64,000 bases of DNA from Parasedimentitalea marina (GCF_004006175.1 NZ_CP033219.1:1-64000); one strand, 5' to 3'. Numbered from the stretch's first letter, positions 20,477 through 30,257 are shown. Notes: generated by a model from the letters alone, not told the origin. Program-made: numbers and translations.

Positions 20477-21420
20477 GTCCGGCTCCTCAACCTTGGGTCA
20501 ACGGCCGCATAGGCCAGGTCGACCAGGAAATTCACCGTTATCACCGCAAAGACCAGCAGCATGACCACTGATTCCACCACGATCAGATCGCGGGCTGAAA
20601 TCGCCTGAAACACCAGTCGTCCCAGCCCCGGCAGATAGAATACCTGCTCGATGATGATTGCCCCGGCCAGCAAAAACGAGAATTGCAGGCCGATGATGGT
20701 TAGCACCGGGATCAGCGCGTTGCGTACGCCGTGGCGCCACAAGGCCTGACGGCGGCTTAGCCCCTTGGCGCGGGCCGTGCGCATGAAATCCTCGCCCAGA
20801 ATATCCAGCAGTGCCGAGCGCATTACTCGCGCCAGAATGGCGGCTTGGGGCAGGGCCAGTGAAATTGCCGGTAAGGTTAGGGAATGAAGTCCGGACCACA
20901 GTCCTTTGTCCCAGCCGGCAAAGCCACCGGCATTGAACCAGCGTAGGTTGATAGCAAAGATCAGCACCAGCATCATCGCAAACCAGAAGTTGGGTACGGC
21001 GACACCCAGCTGCGTTGCGCCCATCACAGCCATGTCGCCGCCCTTACCGCGCCGTGCAGCGGCGAAGATGCCAGCCGGAAAGGCGATCAGCGTTGACAAG
21101 ACCAGCGCATAGAGCGCCAGTGGCAGAGACACCCACAAGCGGTCGGAAATCATCCCGGCGACCGGTGTGCGATAGGTGTATGAGGTGCCAAAATCGCCGT
21201 GCAACATACCCGTTACCCAATTGGCGTAGCGGGCAAATTTGGACTGGTCCAGCCCTAATTCAGTGCGGAGCGCGGCCACAGTGTCAGGTTGTGCATTGAT
21301 CCCCAGCATAAACGAGGCCGGGTCGCCCGGTGCCACTTCGATGACAAAAAAGATCACCAGTGAGGCGACGGCCAGACTGAGGATCAGGGAGAGCAAGCGT
21401 TTAAGCGAATAGCGTAACAT
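20473..21420 (-). CDS. ABC importer permease (DppB/OppB type)
   Basis: A permease of about 315 residues with six membrane helices. The N terminus MLRYSLKRLLSLILSLAVASLVIFFVIEVAPGDPA is typical of DppB. The EAA loop is EDFMRTARAKGLSRRQALWRHGVRNALIPV. I use the ATG at 21420; a GTG at 21429 is in frame three codons earlier and neither has a clear ribosome binding site. The 215-base gap to the binding-protein gene contains a terminator, a common way to make more binding protein than membrane parts. Confidence 0.93.
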   Translation of the reverse strand: MLRYSLKRLLSLILSLAVASLVIFFVIEVAPGDPASFMLGINAQPDTVAALRTELGLDQSKFARYANWVTGMLHGDFGTSYTYRTPVAGMISDRLWVSLPLALYALVLSTLIAFPAGIFAAARRGKGGDMAVMGATQLGVAVPNFWFAMMLVLIFAINLRWFNAGGFAGWDKGLWSGLHSLTLPAISLALPQAAILARVMRSALLDILGEDFMRTARAKGLSRRQALWRHGVRNALIPVLTIIGLQFSFLLAGAIIIEQVFYLPGLGRLVFQAISARDLIVVESVVMLLVFAVITVNFLVDLAYAAVDPRLRSRT

Positions 21421-21591
21421 TGGCGACACGTTAGGAGTGAGATTTGCGCAGGTCTAGTGCGACGGTGAAATAAACGTGAAATTACAGATAAATAATCGTC
21501 TATTGCCAAGGGTATAGATGAATTCTGTGCGGATTCCGCGCAAAGTTGGAATGTCATTTTGACATGCCTAATAATCGGCTCGTTTGAGATG

Positions 21592-21617
21592 AAAAAGGCC
21601 CCGTCTCCGGAGCCTTT
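21592..21617 (-). terminator. Intra-operon terminator after the binding-protein gene
   Basis: Read on the minus strand, AAAGGCTCC pairs with GGGGCCTTT (one wobble) around a GGAGAC-side loop and runs into TTTTT, 19 bases after the binding-protein stop. Partial read-through here would give high binding protein and low permease and ATPase. The remaining 170 bases up to the permease start show no gene. Confidence 0.8.
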
Positions 21618-21635
21618 GACTGTATGAGGGTCGGG

Positions 21636-23114
21636 TTATTCGGCCCAGCTGACAGCTGTCAAATCGGTCGCCTGTGTCGGCGCATTGGACCACAGGCCCT
21701 GAACGCCGGCCTTGGCAACGCTAAGCTGTGCCAGCTGGAACAGATAGCCATTGACGTAATCATCCGAAATGATGGTCTGCGCCTGTTGCATCAGCTCAAT
21801 CCGCTTGGCCGGATCAGTGGTGGCATTGAGGTCTGTCATCAGTTCTTGGAAGCCCTTGTTGTCATACTGGAAATAGTACTCGGGGCGGGCATAGATGCCG
21901 ATATCCATCGGCTCGGTGTGGCTGATGATGGTCAGGCCGAAATCCTTGCCCCGGAACACGGTTTCCAACCACTGAGCCCATTCCACATTGATGATCTCGG
22001 CTTTGATGCCAACCTCGGCCAGTTGCGCGGCGATGATTTCGCCACCACGACGGGCATAAGACGGCGGCGGAAGGTGCAGGGTGGTTGTAAACCCATCCCC
22101 CATGCCTGCCTCGGCCAGCAGTGCCTTGGATTTCTCTGGATCAAAGGCAGAGTTGGCGGTCAGATCCAGATACGCGGGATTGTGCGGCGCAAAATGGCTG
22201 CCGATTGGTGTGCCATAGCCAAACATTGCCCCATCCACGATGGCCTGGCGGTCAATGGCATGAGCCAGGGCCTGACGGACACGGACGTCATCAAAGGGTG
22301 GTTGCTTGTTGTTGGTCGACAAAATCGTCTCGCCCTCGGTCGAGCCTACCAACACTTGAAACCTTGGGTCGGCTTCAAACTGCGGGATGTTTTCCGGCGC
22401 TGGGAAGCTGATGAAGGCGTCAACGTCTTCAGCCATCACAGACGCAAAGGCGGCGGTGGGGTCGCTGATGAATTTGAAGGTTGCGGTGTTCAGCACCGCA
22501 GGCGTGCCCCAGTAGTCAGCGTTTCTCGTCAGATCAATCCGGTCGCCCTGAACCCAGTTGGTGAACTTGAACGCGCCGGTGCCGACGGGGTTTGTCTTGA
22601 TGTCGTCAATGCTTTCGGGGGCGACAATCACCGCGTCCCCCCAGGCCAGATTGAACAGGAAATTGCCGTTTGGTTCAGCCAGCGTGACCTTTACAGTCTG
22701 CGGATCAACCACTGTGATATCTGTGATGCCGGCAAACAGGGCCTTTTGTGCGTTGGTGCTGTCCTCGGCGCGGGCGCGGTCCAGGCTGAATTTTACGTCC
22801 TCGCCATCCAGTGTGGTGCCATCGTGAAATGCCACGCCGCCGTGCAGAGTGAAAGTATAGGTCAAGCCGTCATTGGAAATTTCCCAGCTTTCGGCCAGTC
22901 CTGGAACCACGGCACCGTCCCCCATGAAACGGGTCAGACCTTCGAAAACATTGGAGTACAGAACCGAATCGATGGCACCTGCCGCTGCGCTGGTTGGGTC
23001 CAGATGAGGTGGCTCCAGCTGCATGGCGACAATGATTGAATCCTTGGCGGAAGCTGCGCCCGCAGTCAGTGCCAGTGCTGAACTTGCTGCAAGAATTAGT
23101 GATTTTAATGACAT
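21636..23114 (-). CDS. ABC importer substrate-binding protein (SBP family 5)
   Basis: A 492-residue periplasmic binding protein of the dipeptide/oligopeptide/nickel family 5. The Sec signal is MSLKSLILAASSALALTAGAASA, cut before KDS. Family blocks include VEGLTRFM-like FEGLTRFMGDGAVVPGLAESWEIS, FTLHGGVAFHDG and DVRVRQALAHAIDRQAIVDGAMFGYGTPIGSHFAP. The ATG at 23114 has a GGGGAAA ribosome binding site. The frame is open far upstream to 23705 but that part overlaps panB and is not family-like. It is first in the operon, divergent from panB. Ligand is likely a peptide or similar small molecule. Confidence 0.94.
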   Translation of the reverse strand: MSLKSLILAASSALALTAGAASAKDSIIVAMQLEPPHLDPTSAAAGAIDSVLYSNVFEGLTRFMGDGAVVPGLAESWEISNDGLTYTFTLHGGVAFHDGTTLDGEDVKFSLDRARAEDSTNAQKALFAGITDITVVDPQTVKVTLAEPNGNFLFNLAWGDAVIVAPESIDDIKTNPVGTGAFKFTNWVQGDRIDLTRNADYWGTPAVLNTATFKFISDPTAAFASVMAEDVDAFISFPAPENIPQFEADPRFQVLVGSTEGETILSTNNKQPPFDDVRVRQALAHAIDRQAIVDGAMFGYGTPIGSHFAPHNPAYLDLTANSAFDPEKSKALLAEAGMGDGFTTTLHLPPPSYARRGGEIIAAQLAEVGIKAEIINVEWAQWLETVFRGKDFGLTIISHTEPMDIGIYARPEYYFQYDNKGFQELMTDLNATTDPAKRIELMQQAQTIISDDYVNGYLFQLAQLSVAKAGVQGLWSNAPTQATDLTAVSWAE

Positions 23115-23279
23115 AATCAATTTCCCCGTCTGGTTGTCCGCGCCTGAAAGTGGTGACGCTTTGAACTGAGTGTTCCCGCTTTGCGATACGTAATCAAGAC
23201 CATGTGGACATTTCGCGCACTGGAAACACGCGGCGTAAATTGCTAATCGTGCGCAACGCGAACAAACAGCAGGACCATC

Positions 23280-24122
23280 ATGAGCGCCACTGCCAAAAAG
23301 ACGGCCTCTAGTGCCGAAGACATTCGCGCCTGTAAAGGCAAAACCCCCATCGTGAGCCTGACCGCATATACCACGCCGATGGCGCGATTCATGGATGCCC
23401 ATTGTGATTTTGTTCTGGTGGGCGACAGTGTCGGCATGGTGCTGCACGGGTTGACCTCGACGCTGGGCGTGACGATGGACATGATGATCATGCATGGTCA
23501 GGCAGTGGCCCGCGGGTTGCAGTCTGCATTGATGGTAATCGATATGCCGTTTGGGTCCTATGAGGAAACACCACAGCAAGCATTTCGCAATGCGGCCCGG
23601 CTGATGGCCGAGACCGGTGCTGGTGCGGTCAAACTGGAGGGCGGCGTGGAGATGGCTGAAACTATTCGGTTTTTGGTCGCGCGTGGCATTCCGGTCATGG
23701 CCCACATCGGTCTAACGCCACAGTCGGTCAACACATTGGGCGGCTACAAGGTCCAGGGCAGGGACGAGCAGGCAGACAAGGTGCTGGCCGACGCGCGTGC
23801 AGTGGCAGATGCCGGGGCGTTTTCGGTTGTACTGGAAAAAGTGCCGCAAAAATTGGCGGATCAGATCACTGCAGATGTTGCAATCCCAACTATCGGAATT
23901 GGGGCCTCGGCCGGGTGTGATGGGCAGATTCTGGTTGTCGATGACATGCTTGGATTCTTTACGGCGTTTAAGGCCAAGTTCGTCAAGCGTTATGCCCAAC
24001 TGGGCGACGATGCCGAAGCCGCGATTGCCGCCTATGCGGCTGAAGTGCGCGCGCGGGAATTCCCCGCGCCCGAGCACGTCTTTGCAGATCAAGCCCCCAA
24101 GAAGAGCGCCCAAAAAAAATGA
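23280..24122 (+). CDS. panB: 3-methyl-2-oxobutanoate hydroxymethyltransferase
   Basis: PanB transfers a hydroxymethyl group from methylene-tetrahydrofolate to 2-oxoisovalerate, giving ketopantoate for pantothenate and CoA synthesis. The 280-residue protein has the signatures [45 protein letters not shown] and the catalytic-lid [20 protein letters not shown]. It ends with an ATGA overlap into panC, the usual coupled pair. The 165-base gap to the divergent binding-protein gene must hold both promoters. Confidence 0.97.
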   Translation: MSATAKKTASSAEDIRACKGKTPIVSLTAYTTPMARFMDAHCDFVLVGDSVGMVLHGLTSTLGVTMDMMIMHGQAVARGLQSALMVIDMPFGSYEETPQQAFRNAARLMAETGAGAVKLEGGVEMAETIRFLVARGIPVMAHIGLTPQSVNTLGGYKVQGRDEQADKVLADARAVADAGAFSVVLEKVPQKLADQITADVAIPTIGIGASAGCDGQILVVDDMLGFFTAFKAKFVKRYAQLGDDAEAAIAAYAAEVRAREFPAPEHVFADQAPKKSAQKK

Positions 24123-24976
24123 CAGCCCCAATTTTGCGCCGCCTTAGTGAGCTGCGTGCCAAGCATGCGGACTGGATTCAGGACGGGGAAACCGTTGCCG
24201 TGGTGCCGACCATGGGTGCGCTGCATGCAGGCCATCTGTCCCTGGTCGAAGCGGCCTGTGCAGCATGCGATCGGGTGATCGTGACTATTTTTGTCAATCC
24301 GCGTCAGTTCAACAATGCCGCTGATCTGGCCAATTACCCCCGCACTGAATTTGAGGACGCAAAAAAGCTGTCTGGGTTAGATGTAGATGTGATCTATGTC
24401 CCCGACGGCGATCAGATTTACCCCGTAGGATATTCGTCCAATGTCTCGGTCTCTGGAGTGGCAGATGTGCTGGAAGGTGAATTCCGACCCGGTCATTTCG
24501 ACGGGGTAGCCACGGTGGTGGCCAAATTGTTTCTGCAAACCGGGGCACATCAGGCCTTTTTCGGCCAGAAGGACTTTCAGCAGTTGATGGTGGTCACGCG
24601 CATGGCGCGCGATTTGGATATCCCGATAAAGGTGATTGGGTGTCCAACCGTGCGGGAGGTATCGGGATTGGCGATGTCCTCGCGCAATTTACGGCTGTCG
24701 GCCGAGGGCCTGGATCGGGCAGCAAAACTGTATCCGATCATGCAGCAGGTCGTAGCGCGGCTGGCGGGTGGCGAGGGTTTTGCACCACTGGCTGATGAGG
24801 CGCGCAGCAAATTGGCGGCGGCAGGGTTCAATGATATTGAATATTTCGACCTGCGCTGCGCCGAGCAATTGCAACTGCTGGAACGCCCAACACGTCCCGC
24901 CCGATTATTGGTGGCGGCCTGGATGGACGGCATTCGGTTGATCGACAATATCGCGGTTGATGTACTAACGGTTTAG
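24119..24976 (+). CDS. panC: Pantoate-beta-alanine ligase
   Basis: PanC joins pantoate and beta-alanine with ATP to make pantothenate. The 285-residue class I-like ligase has [15 protein letters not shown] (the HxGH nucleotide-binding motif), [21 protein letters not shown], and SGLAMSSRN, the family equivalent of the KMSKS loop. It overlaps panB by four bases. The aspartate decarboxylase and ketopantoate reductase genes of the pathway are not in this window. Confidence 0.97.
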   Translation: MTAPILRRLSELRAKHADWIQDGETVAVVPTMGALHAGHLSLVEAACAACDRVIVTIFVNPRQFNNAADLANYPRTEFEDAKKLSGLDVDVIYVPDGDQIYPVGYSSNVSVSGVADVLEGEFRPGHFDGVATVVAKLFLQTGAHQAFFGQKDFQQLMVVTRMARDLDIPIKVIGCPTVREVSGLAMSSRNLRLSAEGLDRAAKLYPIMQQVVARLAGGEGFAPLADEARSKLAAAGFNDIEYFDLRCAEQLQLLERPTRPARLLVAAWMDGIRLIDNIAVDVLTV

Positions 24977-25043
24977 TAGGGGCTGGTAGCGATAGCATTT
25001 TTGCGGTTAATGTCTGCCTCGACACTGATTTTAAGGGGCGGAC

Positions 25044-26528
25044 ATGACTTATATTCTGGCAATCGATCAAGGTACGACGTCTACTCGAGCAATATTGTTC
25101 GATGACCAGATGCAGGTCGCAGGCAGTGCGCAACAAGAGTTTCCTCAGCATTTTCCACAGGCGGGTTGGGTTGAGCACGACCCAGAAGATCTGTGGACCA
25201 CCACGATTGAGACGTGTCGCAGGGTGATGGCGGACTTGGATGTCACGGCTGGCGAAATTGCTGGGATTGGCATTACAAACCAACGCGAGACCACCGTGGT
25301 TTGGGACCGTAAGACAGGCAAGGCAATCCATAATGCGATCGTCTGGCAGGATCGTCGGACCACCCCGATCTGTGAGGCGCTGCGGGAGGCAGGTCATGAG
25401 GCATTGATCAGCCATCAGACCGGGTTATTGCTGGATCCGTATTTCTCGGGGACCAAGCTGAGCTGGATTCTGGATCAGGTGCCCGGCAGCCGGGAGCAGG
25501 CGGGGAATGGCGATCTGTTGGTTGGCACGGTGGACAGCTTTCTGATTTGGCGGCTGACCGGCGGCGCGTCACATGTGACCGATGCCACCAATGCGGCGCG
25601 GACATTGATGTATGATATCCGCAACGGGGCGTGGAGCGCCGAGATCTGCGATGTACTGAACGTACCGATGGCCATGCTGCCCGAGGTCAAAGACAGTGCT
25701 GCCGATTTTGGTGTGATACAGGCCGATATTCTGGGCGGCGAAATTCCGGTTCTGGGGGTCGCGGGCGACCAGCAGGCGGCTACGATCGGTCAGGCCTGTT
25801 TTCGCCCGGGCATGATGAAATCAACCTATGGCACCGGGTGTTTTGCGCTGCTGAATACGGGCGAAACGCCTGTGGTTTCAAGCAATCGGATGCTGACCAC
25901 TATCGCCTATCAACTGGACGGCAAACCTACCTATGCGCTGGAAGGGTCCATCTTTATTGCAGGCGCTGCAGTGCAGTGGCTGCGTGATGGCATGGGTATG
26001 ATCGAAAACGCGGGTCAGACGGGTGAATTGGCTCCTCAGGCCGATCCGGGTCAGGATGTGTTGCTGGTGCCTGCCTTTACCGGCCTTGGCGCGCCCTATT
26101 GGCAGCCCGACAGCCGCGGGGCGGTGTTTGGTCTGACCCGCAATTCGGGGCCTGCTGAATTGGCGCGGGCGGCCTTGCAGAGCGTGGGATACCAGACCCG
26201 CGATCTATGGGAGGCGATGCGCGCGGATTGGGGCGGAGAGACAGATGTCACCCTGCGGGTTGATGGCGGTATGAGTGCCAGCGACTGGACCATGCAGAGC
26301 CTGTCTGACCTGCTGGGTGCGGCGGTGGATCGGCCGGTGATGCAGGAAACCACCGCGCTGGGCGCGGCCTGGCTGGCTGGGATGCGGGCCGGGATTTATC
26401 CTGATCAGGAGAGGTTTGCCGAGACCTGGGCATTGGACCGCCAGTTCACGCCGCAACTGGCAGCGGAAAGTCGCGAGGCTGCCTATGCCCGCTGGAAGCG
26501 GGCTGTACAGGCGGTGATCGGGGTTTGA
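25044..26528 (+). CDS. glpK: Glycerol kinase
   Basis: GlpK phosphorylates glycerol to glycerol 3-phosphate in the cytosol. The 494-residue FGGY-family protein has the N-terminal [17 protein letters not shown], the substrate block [29 protein letters not shown], and [15 protein letters not shown] and [12 protein letters not shown] in the second ATPase half. Full length with no odd features. It is preceded by GGGGCGG near the ATG and stands alone: no glpD, glpF or regulator is adjacent. It is followed by the first copy of the multi-hairpin repeat. Confidence 0.97.
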   Translation: MTYILAIDQGTTSTRAILFDDQMQVAGSAQQEFPQHFPQAGWVEHDPEDLWTTTIETCRRVMADLDVTAGEIAGIGITNQRETTVVWDRKTGKAIHNAIVWQDRRTTPICEALREAGHEALISHQTGLLLDPYFSGTKLSWILDQVPGSREQAGNGDLLVGTVDSFLIWRLTGGASHVTDATNAARTLMYDIRNGAWSAEICDVLNVPMAMLPEVKDSAADFGVIQADILGGEIPVLGVAGDQQAATIGQACFRPGMMKSTYGTGCFALLNTGETPVVSSNRMLTTIAYQLDGKPTYALEGSIFIAGAAVQWLRDGMGMIENAGQTGELAPQADPGQDVLLVPAFTGLGAPYWQPDSRGAVFGLTRNSGPAELARAALQSVGYQTRDLWEAMRADWGGETDVTLRVDGGMSASDWTMQSLSDLLGAAVDRPVMQETTALGAAWLAGMRAGIYPDQERFAETWALDRQFTPQLAAESREAAYARWKRAVQAVIGV

Positions 26529-26537
26529 AACCGCGCG

Positions 26538-26627
26538 CTCCCGCGCCCGCTGGATCGTCGGCTGCGCCGCCATATCCATAGCGGTCTTGGGCATAGCGCC
26601 GCGCTGACGCGCGGCGCGGTTGTGACC
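26538..26627 (+). repeat. Multi-hairpin repeat, degenerate copy A
   Basis: This copy lies in the 102-base gap between the convergent glpK and FAD monooxygenase genes. It has the left end CTCCCGC (26538-26544) and the left arm of the central palindrome, TTGGGCATAGCGCCGCGC (26587-26604), one base off copy C. The right arm is only partly kept (GCGCGGCGC at 26609-26617, loop TGAC) and the right end GCGGGAG is missing. I read it as a decayed or truncated member of the family at 33007, 50414 and 59015. The nine-base GC-rich stem that remains could still end transcripts. Confidence 0.7.
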
Positions 26628-26630
26628 CGT

Positions 26631-27884
26631 TTAGACCCGAGCGCCCGCCGTGATGATGCTTGGTTTTGCGTTCAGGGTCTTGATCGAGAACCCGGCCAGT
26701 GTCTTGTATTTCTCGGCGTGGGCAGCCAGTTTAGTCACCGGGATCACAGTGTTGATGTCGTCGAAATCCCCACCACAAAGGTCCTCGACCTGTTGCAAGA
26801 CAGCGTCGGGGCCGTTGCCTGACCGGTTGGCGCGCGCCACACTGGTGGCAATGGGGCGGACCTCATCCTCGAACGCCTGCAGTGCCGCTGTGGTGATGCC
26901 GTGCTGAAGGATGCGGGCGCCGATCACACGCGCATCAATGATCGCCTGTCCGGCCCCATTAGAGCCAATGGGATAGGTTGGATGTGCGGCATCCCCCATC
27001 AGGGTAACATTGCCGAAAGTCCATCGATCCAAGGGATCCCGGTCGACCATCGGGTATTCATAGACCACCTCGGCCGCTTTGATCAGGGCCGGAACGTCGA
27101 TCCAGTCAAACTGCCAATTGGCAAAATCGGGTAGGAAGTCGTTGATATCCGCAGCCCGGTTCCAGTCTTCCTTTTTCCACGCTGCGGATCGATCAAAGCT
27201 TTTCTCGGCGATCCAATTGAGGGTCGCGATGCCGTTTTCATCCGGGGTTGAAATCGGATAGGCGACCAGTCGGACCTCATCATGGCCGATCATCACCATG
27301 GAGGCGCCACCTAAGAAGGCCTTTGCCCGGGTTGTAGCCCGCCACAAAATGCGGCCGTTCCAAATGGGTGCGCCCTCGTCCGGTGCAATCTGTGCACGCA
27401 AAGCAGAGTGGATGCCATCGGCGGCGACAATCAGATCGCCGTCAATTCGACGACCATCGGCAAGCAGCAGTGACGCACCGCTTGCGGTGTTCTCAAAGCC
27501 ACTGGCACGGGCGCCGGTGGTGATACAGTCAGGTCCTGCACGGTCGAGCAAAACCCGATAGAGCATCATCTGCAAGGCGCCGCGATGTACCGAATATTGC
27601 GGCCAGGCATAGCCGGCCCAGGTTCCACGCGGCTCTTCCCAAATGGTTTTGCCTAGTTTGGAATAGAAGCCGTATTGCTGCGTTTTGACGCCAATGGCGT
27701 CCAGTTCGTCTGCCAGACCCAGATCCAGTAGCTCACGCACAGCATTGGGTTGCAGGTTGATGCCAACGCCCATGGGTTTGATTTCGGCTGTGGCCTCATA
27801 GATATGAAACGACACGCCAATTTGGTGCAGTGTCAGCCCGAGAGTCAGCCCTGCGATACCGCCGCCTGCGATGAGAATGGTCAT
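26631..27884 (-). CDS. FAD-dependent aromatic-ring monooxygenase
   Basis: A 417-residue group A flavoprotein monooxygenase (salicylate hydroxylase / PhzS-like; often annotated flavin-dependent oxidoreductase). It has the dinucleotide fold ILIAGGGIAGLTLGLTLHQIG at the N terminus, the DG motif LIVAADGIHSALR at about 155-165, and the GDAAHPTYPIGSNGAGQAIIDA flavin-ribityl motif at about 296-317. These enzymes hydroxylate aromatic acids with NAD(P)H and oxygen. The substrate is unknown. It stands alone, convergent with glpK and 80 bases after idi on the same strand. Confidence 0.9.
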   Translation of the reverse strand: MTILIAGGGIAGLTLGLTLHQIGVSFHIYEATAEIKPMGVGINLQPNAVRELLDLGLADELDAIGVKTQQYGFYSKLGKTIWEEPRGTWAGYAWPQYSVHRGALQMMLYRVLLDRAGPDCITTGARASGFENTASGASLLLADGRRIDGDLIVAADGIHSALRAQIAPDEGAPIWNGRILWRATTRAKAFLGGASMVMIGHDEVRLVAYPISTPDENGIATLNWIAEKSFDRSAAWKKEDWNRAADINDFLPDFANWQFDWIDVPALIKAAEVVYEYPMVDRDPLDRWTFGNVTLMGDAAHPTYPIGSNGAGQAIIDARVIGARILQHGITTAALQAFEDEVRPIATSVARANRSGNGPDAVLQQVEDLCGGDFDDINTVIPVTKLAAHAEKYKTLAGFSIKTLNAKPSIITAGARV

Positions 27885-27964
27885 TCAACGTCCTCCAAGT
27901 CATTGGATCACAAGAAGCACGGTGGCGCCTTGCAGGCAAGGCACAGGTCCCTGTGCCGCAGCGT

Positions 27965-28507
27965 TCAAGTCTTGGAGGCGATAATCAAATCTGGGCCAAA
28001 AATGACATCGGCATAGTTTTGCAAATAGATTTTCAGCCAGGGCGTGAACCGTCCGGGGTAACGAGCCACTTCGGCCAGTAAATCATGGTAATTGACCCAA
28101 CGGGTATCCATGACCTCATCCGGGTTCACATCCAACGCGAGCGGATGGTGCACATGGGTCAAAAAGATATCAACGGCCTCATGCTCGACCATGTCATTGC
28201 CGACGTCAGCGCGATATTCCAGATGATGGCGAAACTCCGGATAGAGGCCCGTGATACCCAGTTCCTGCTCCATCCGGCGCACCGCACAGGAAGAGGGTTG
28301 TTCCCCCCACATTGGATGGGTGCAGCAGGTATTCGCCCAAAGGCCCGGTGTGTGATACTTGCCCAAGGCCCTGCGCTGAAGCAAGATTTCTAGACCTTTG
28401 ACGACAAACACTGAAACCGCCTTGTGTTTCAAACCCGTTTCATGGGCGTAAAGCTTGTCGACAGGGGTAAGGACACCGTCCACCCAGGCTGGGATTAAAG
28501 AGTTCAT
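27965..28507 (-). CDS. idi: Isopentenyl-diphosphate delta-isomerase (type I)
   Basis: IDI interconverts isopentenyl and dimethylallyl diphosphate for isoprenoid synthesis. The 180-residue Nudix-fold protein has the active-site cysteine in GLWANTCCTHPMWGEQ and the catalytic glutamate block MVEHEAVDIFLT, both intact. In phototrophic relatives idi often lies in the photosynthesis gene cluster; here no bch, crt or puf genes flank it. Confidence 0.95.
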   Translation of the reverse strand: MNSLIPAWVDGVLTPVDKLYAHETGLKHKAVSVFVVKGLEILLQRRALGKYHTPGLWANTCCTHPMWGEQPSSCAVRRMEQELGITGLYPEFRHHLEYRADVGNDMVEHEAVDIFLTHVHHPLALDVNPDEVMDTRWVNYHDLLAEVARYPGRFTPWLKIYLQNYADVIFGPDLIIASKT

Positions 28508-28602
28508 TCAGGGTCCGCGATTGTTGTTTATCAGGATTCGTCCGTATCGGAACATATCCGGGTTAATCGCTAGTCGCTGCCGCCCTAAAAAGCAATGGAG
28601 CG

Positions 28603-28631
28603 AAAAGCCGCAACAAGTTGCGGCGGCTTTT
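28603..28631 (-). terminator. Terminator downstream of the cytochrome c gene
   Basis: AAAAGCCG (28603-28610) pairs with CGGCTTTT (28624-28631). The inner CAAC/GTTG pairs lengthen the stem with a three-base CGG bulge. It lies 26 bases past the cytochrome stop on the minus strand and reads into TTTT. Confidence 0.85.
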
Positions 28632-28656
28632 CATAGGTCTCAATGTAAGCGCCGGA

Positions 28657-29118
28657 TCAGTTGCTGGCAGGCTCTTCGGCGGCTTCTTCAGCGGGCTCAG
28701 CGGCCGGAGCCGGGCTGACACTGGCGAGGAAGGCAAAGATGTCTTCGCCGCCTTTTTTCAGCTTGAAGGACATTTTCGACTTGGCCTTGGCGTTGCCTGT
28801 TTCGGTTCTTAGGAATTCTTTGGGGTTGGTGACAAAGCCAACGAATTGCTCTTCGTCCCAAACCAGACCACCTTCGCCTGCGGCTACCATATCCTTGCTG
28901 TATTTGAAGCCTTCAGTGGTGCCGGCAACACGGCCAGGAAGGCCCCAGAGGTTCGGACCTGTCTTGCCGCCTTTGACGAAGACTTCACCATCGTCCGAGA
29001 CGACGCTGTGGCACGCTTTGCACTTGTTAAAAGATTTTAGGCCCTTGGCGATGTCACCCTCAGCAAATGCGGGTGCGGCGAGGAGGCTGACGAACGCAGC
29101 TGCGGCGAATAGTTTCAT
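28657..29118 (-). CDS. Periplasmic c-type cytochrome (cytochrome c2-like)
   Basis: A 153-residue class I cytochrome c, an electron carrier in the periplasm. Residues 1-19 are a Sec signal (MKLFAAAAFVSLLAAPAFA). The haem site is Cys33-Lys-Ala-Cys36-His37 and the axial methionine is probably Met116 in KSKMSFKL. The GKTGPNLWGLPGR segment is typical of c2. The mature protein ends in an Ala/Pro/Glu-rich acidic tail of about 20 residues. The ATG at 29118 has a GGAG ribosome binding site. The upstream region carries an FNR-type box, so expression probably rises at low oxygen. It resembles cycA, but orthology is not proven. Confidence 0.92.
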   Translation of the reverse strand: MKLFAAAAFVSLLAAPAFAEGDIAKGLKSFNKCKACHSVVSDDGEVFVKGGKTGPNLWGLPGRVAGTTEGFKYSKDMVAAGEGGLVWDEEQFVGFVTNPKEFLRTETGNAKAKSKMSFKLKKGGEDIFAFLASVSPAPAAEPAEEAAEEPASN

Positions 29119-29166
29119 ATGTTTGCTCCGGTTCAATTGGCTAAAGGCATTACTTGCCTTCGTGGC

Positions 29167-29208
29167 ATAATAGTCAACTGGAGGAGCGGCAAGTTTGATG
29201 TATATCAC
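29167..29208 (-). promoter_or_regulatory. FNR/FnrL-type box and -10 element of the cytochrome gene
   Basis: The plus strand reads TTGATGTATATCAC at 29195-29208, one mismatch from the FNR consensus TTGAT-N4-ATCAA. On the minus strand a -10 box TATTAT lies at 29172-29167, which puts transcription start near 29160. The box centre is then about 41 bases upstream, the spacing of a class II FNR-activated promoter. No good -35 is present, as expected for an activated promoter. The coordinates span both elements. Confidence 0.65.
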
Positions 29209-29228
29209 TTAAAACATACGTGATCGCG

Positions 29229-30257
29229 TTAATCCGGGCTTTTCCAGCTGGGAAGAAGATCGCCGGGCATGGGATTGGCACAATATGCCGCTCGGGCAAT
29301 GGCCCGACTAAGGCACAGTGATGCCGCATGTCCGATGAGTGCCAGATCGGATTCGGCGTTTTGCAGGGCATGGGATTCGGTGCTGAGGGCGAAAACCAAA
29401 TCGCCATCCCCCGGTGAATGCGCCGGCACCGTGGCGCGTCCGATACCATCATGCGCCGCTATGGCCAGTCGTTGACACTGGGCCTTGCTGAGTGTTGCAT
29501 CGGTGGCGACGATGGCAATTGTTGTATTGCCACGATCCTGGGGCAGCGACTGGCCATTGGCCTGAGCCATCATGCTTGCCATCTTGCGACTATCGAGATT
29601 TCGCCCCAACCCTGCAGCTGGGTCCGGTCCCAAACCGCCAAATTCACCGTCGACTTCAAACGGAGCGGCCCAGAAATGCCGGTCTCCGGGTGTGGTGACC
29701 GCACCAATAGGATTGGATGCGACCAGTGCGCCAACTGTGATGCCATTATCCAGTACAAAGGACGCCGATCCCAGACCGCCCTTAACCATCGCAGTCAACG
29801 CGCCGGTGCCCGCACCCGCCGTGCCGAGGGCAAAATCCTCGGCGGCGGCGTCAAACGCAGCCCGACCCAGCGCGCGGTAAGGGTTGTCTTGCCAATCCTT
29901 GGCACCGCCATTCAACAGGTCAAACAGGATTGCCCCCGGAACCAGAGGGATCACTGCCGGTCCCAGTTTGTAGCCCCGACCTGCGGCCCGCAGAGCGTCC
30001 ACCACTCCGCTACAGGCATCCAGCCCATAGGACGAACCGCCAGACAGGGTCAGTGCGTCTACTCTCGCCACTGATTTATCGGGTGCCAGCAGGTCTGTTT
30101 CGCGGGTCCCCGGAGCCCCGCCCATCACATGGACTGAGGCCGTAAATGCCTGATCTGCGGTCAAGACTGTGGTGCCGGATTTCAGAGTGTCATCCTGTGC
30201 ATTACCGACTTTCAGGCCGGGGACATCGGTGATCAGGTTCTTGGGGCCGGGCTTCAT
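29229..30257 (-). CDS. P1-family (DmpA/NylC-type) self-processing peptidase or amidohydrolase
   Basis: A 342-residue Ntn-like hydrolase of peptidase family S58 (L-aminopeptidase DmpA, 6-aminohexanoate-oligomer hydrolase). The ITDVPGLKVGNAQDDTLKSGTTV opening and LSGGSSYGLDACSGVV block are family hallmarks. The autocleavage site is predicted at Asn244-Thr245 in DRGNTTIAIVATDA, which would free Thr245 as N-terminal nucleophile. I start at the ATG at 30257, which has an AGGAAACC ribosome binding site. No signal peptide is evident. It is a single gene behind the cupin/SDR pair. Confidence 0.88.
   Translation of the reverse strand: MKPGPKNLITDVPGLKVGNAQDDTLKSGTTVLTADQAFTASVHVMGGAPGTRETDLLAPDKSVARVDALTLSGGSSYGLDACSGVVDALRAAGRGYKLGPAVIPLVPGAILFDLLNGGAKDWQDNPYRALGRAAFDAAAEDFALGTAGAGTGALTAMVKGGLGSASFVLDNGITVGALVASNPIGAVTTPGDRHFWAAPFEVDGEFGGLGPDPAAGLGRNLDSRKMASMMAQANGQSLPQDRGNTTIAIVATDATLSKAQCQRLAIAAHDGIGRATVPAHSPGDGDLVFALSTESHALQNAESDLALIGHAASLCLSRAIARAAYCANPMPGDLLPSWKSPD

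Noticed and set aside
21624..23039. 471-codon open frame on the plus strand
   Set aside because: It lies fully antisense to the binding-protein gene, which has a signal peptide, family motifs and a ribosome binding site. The antisense product has no recognisable domain.
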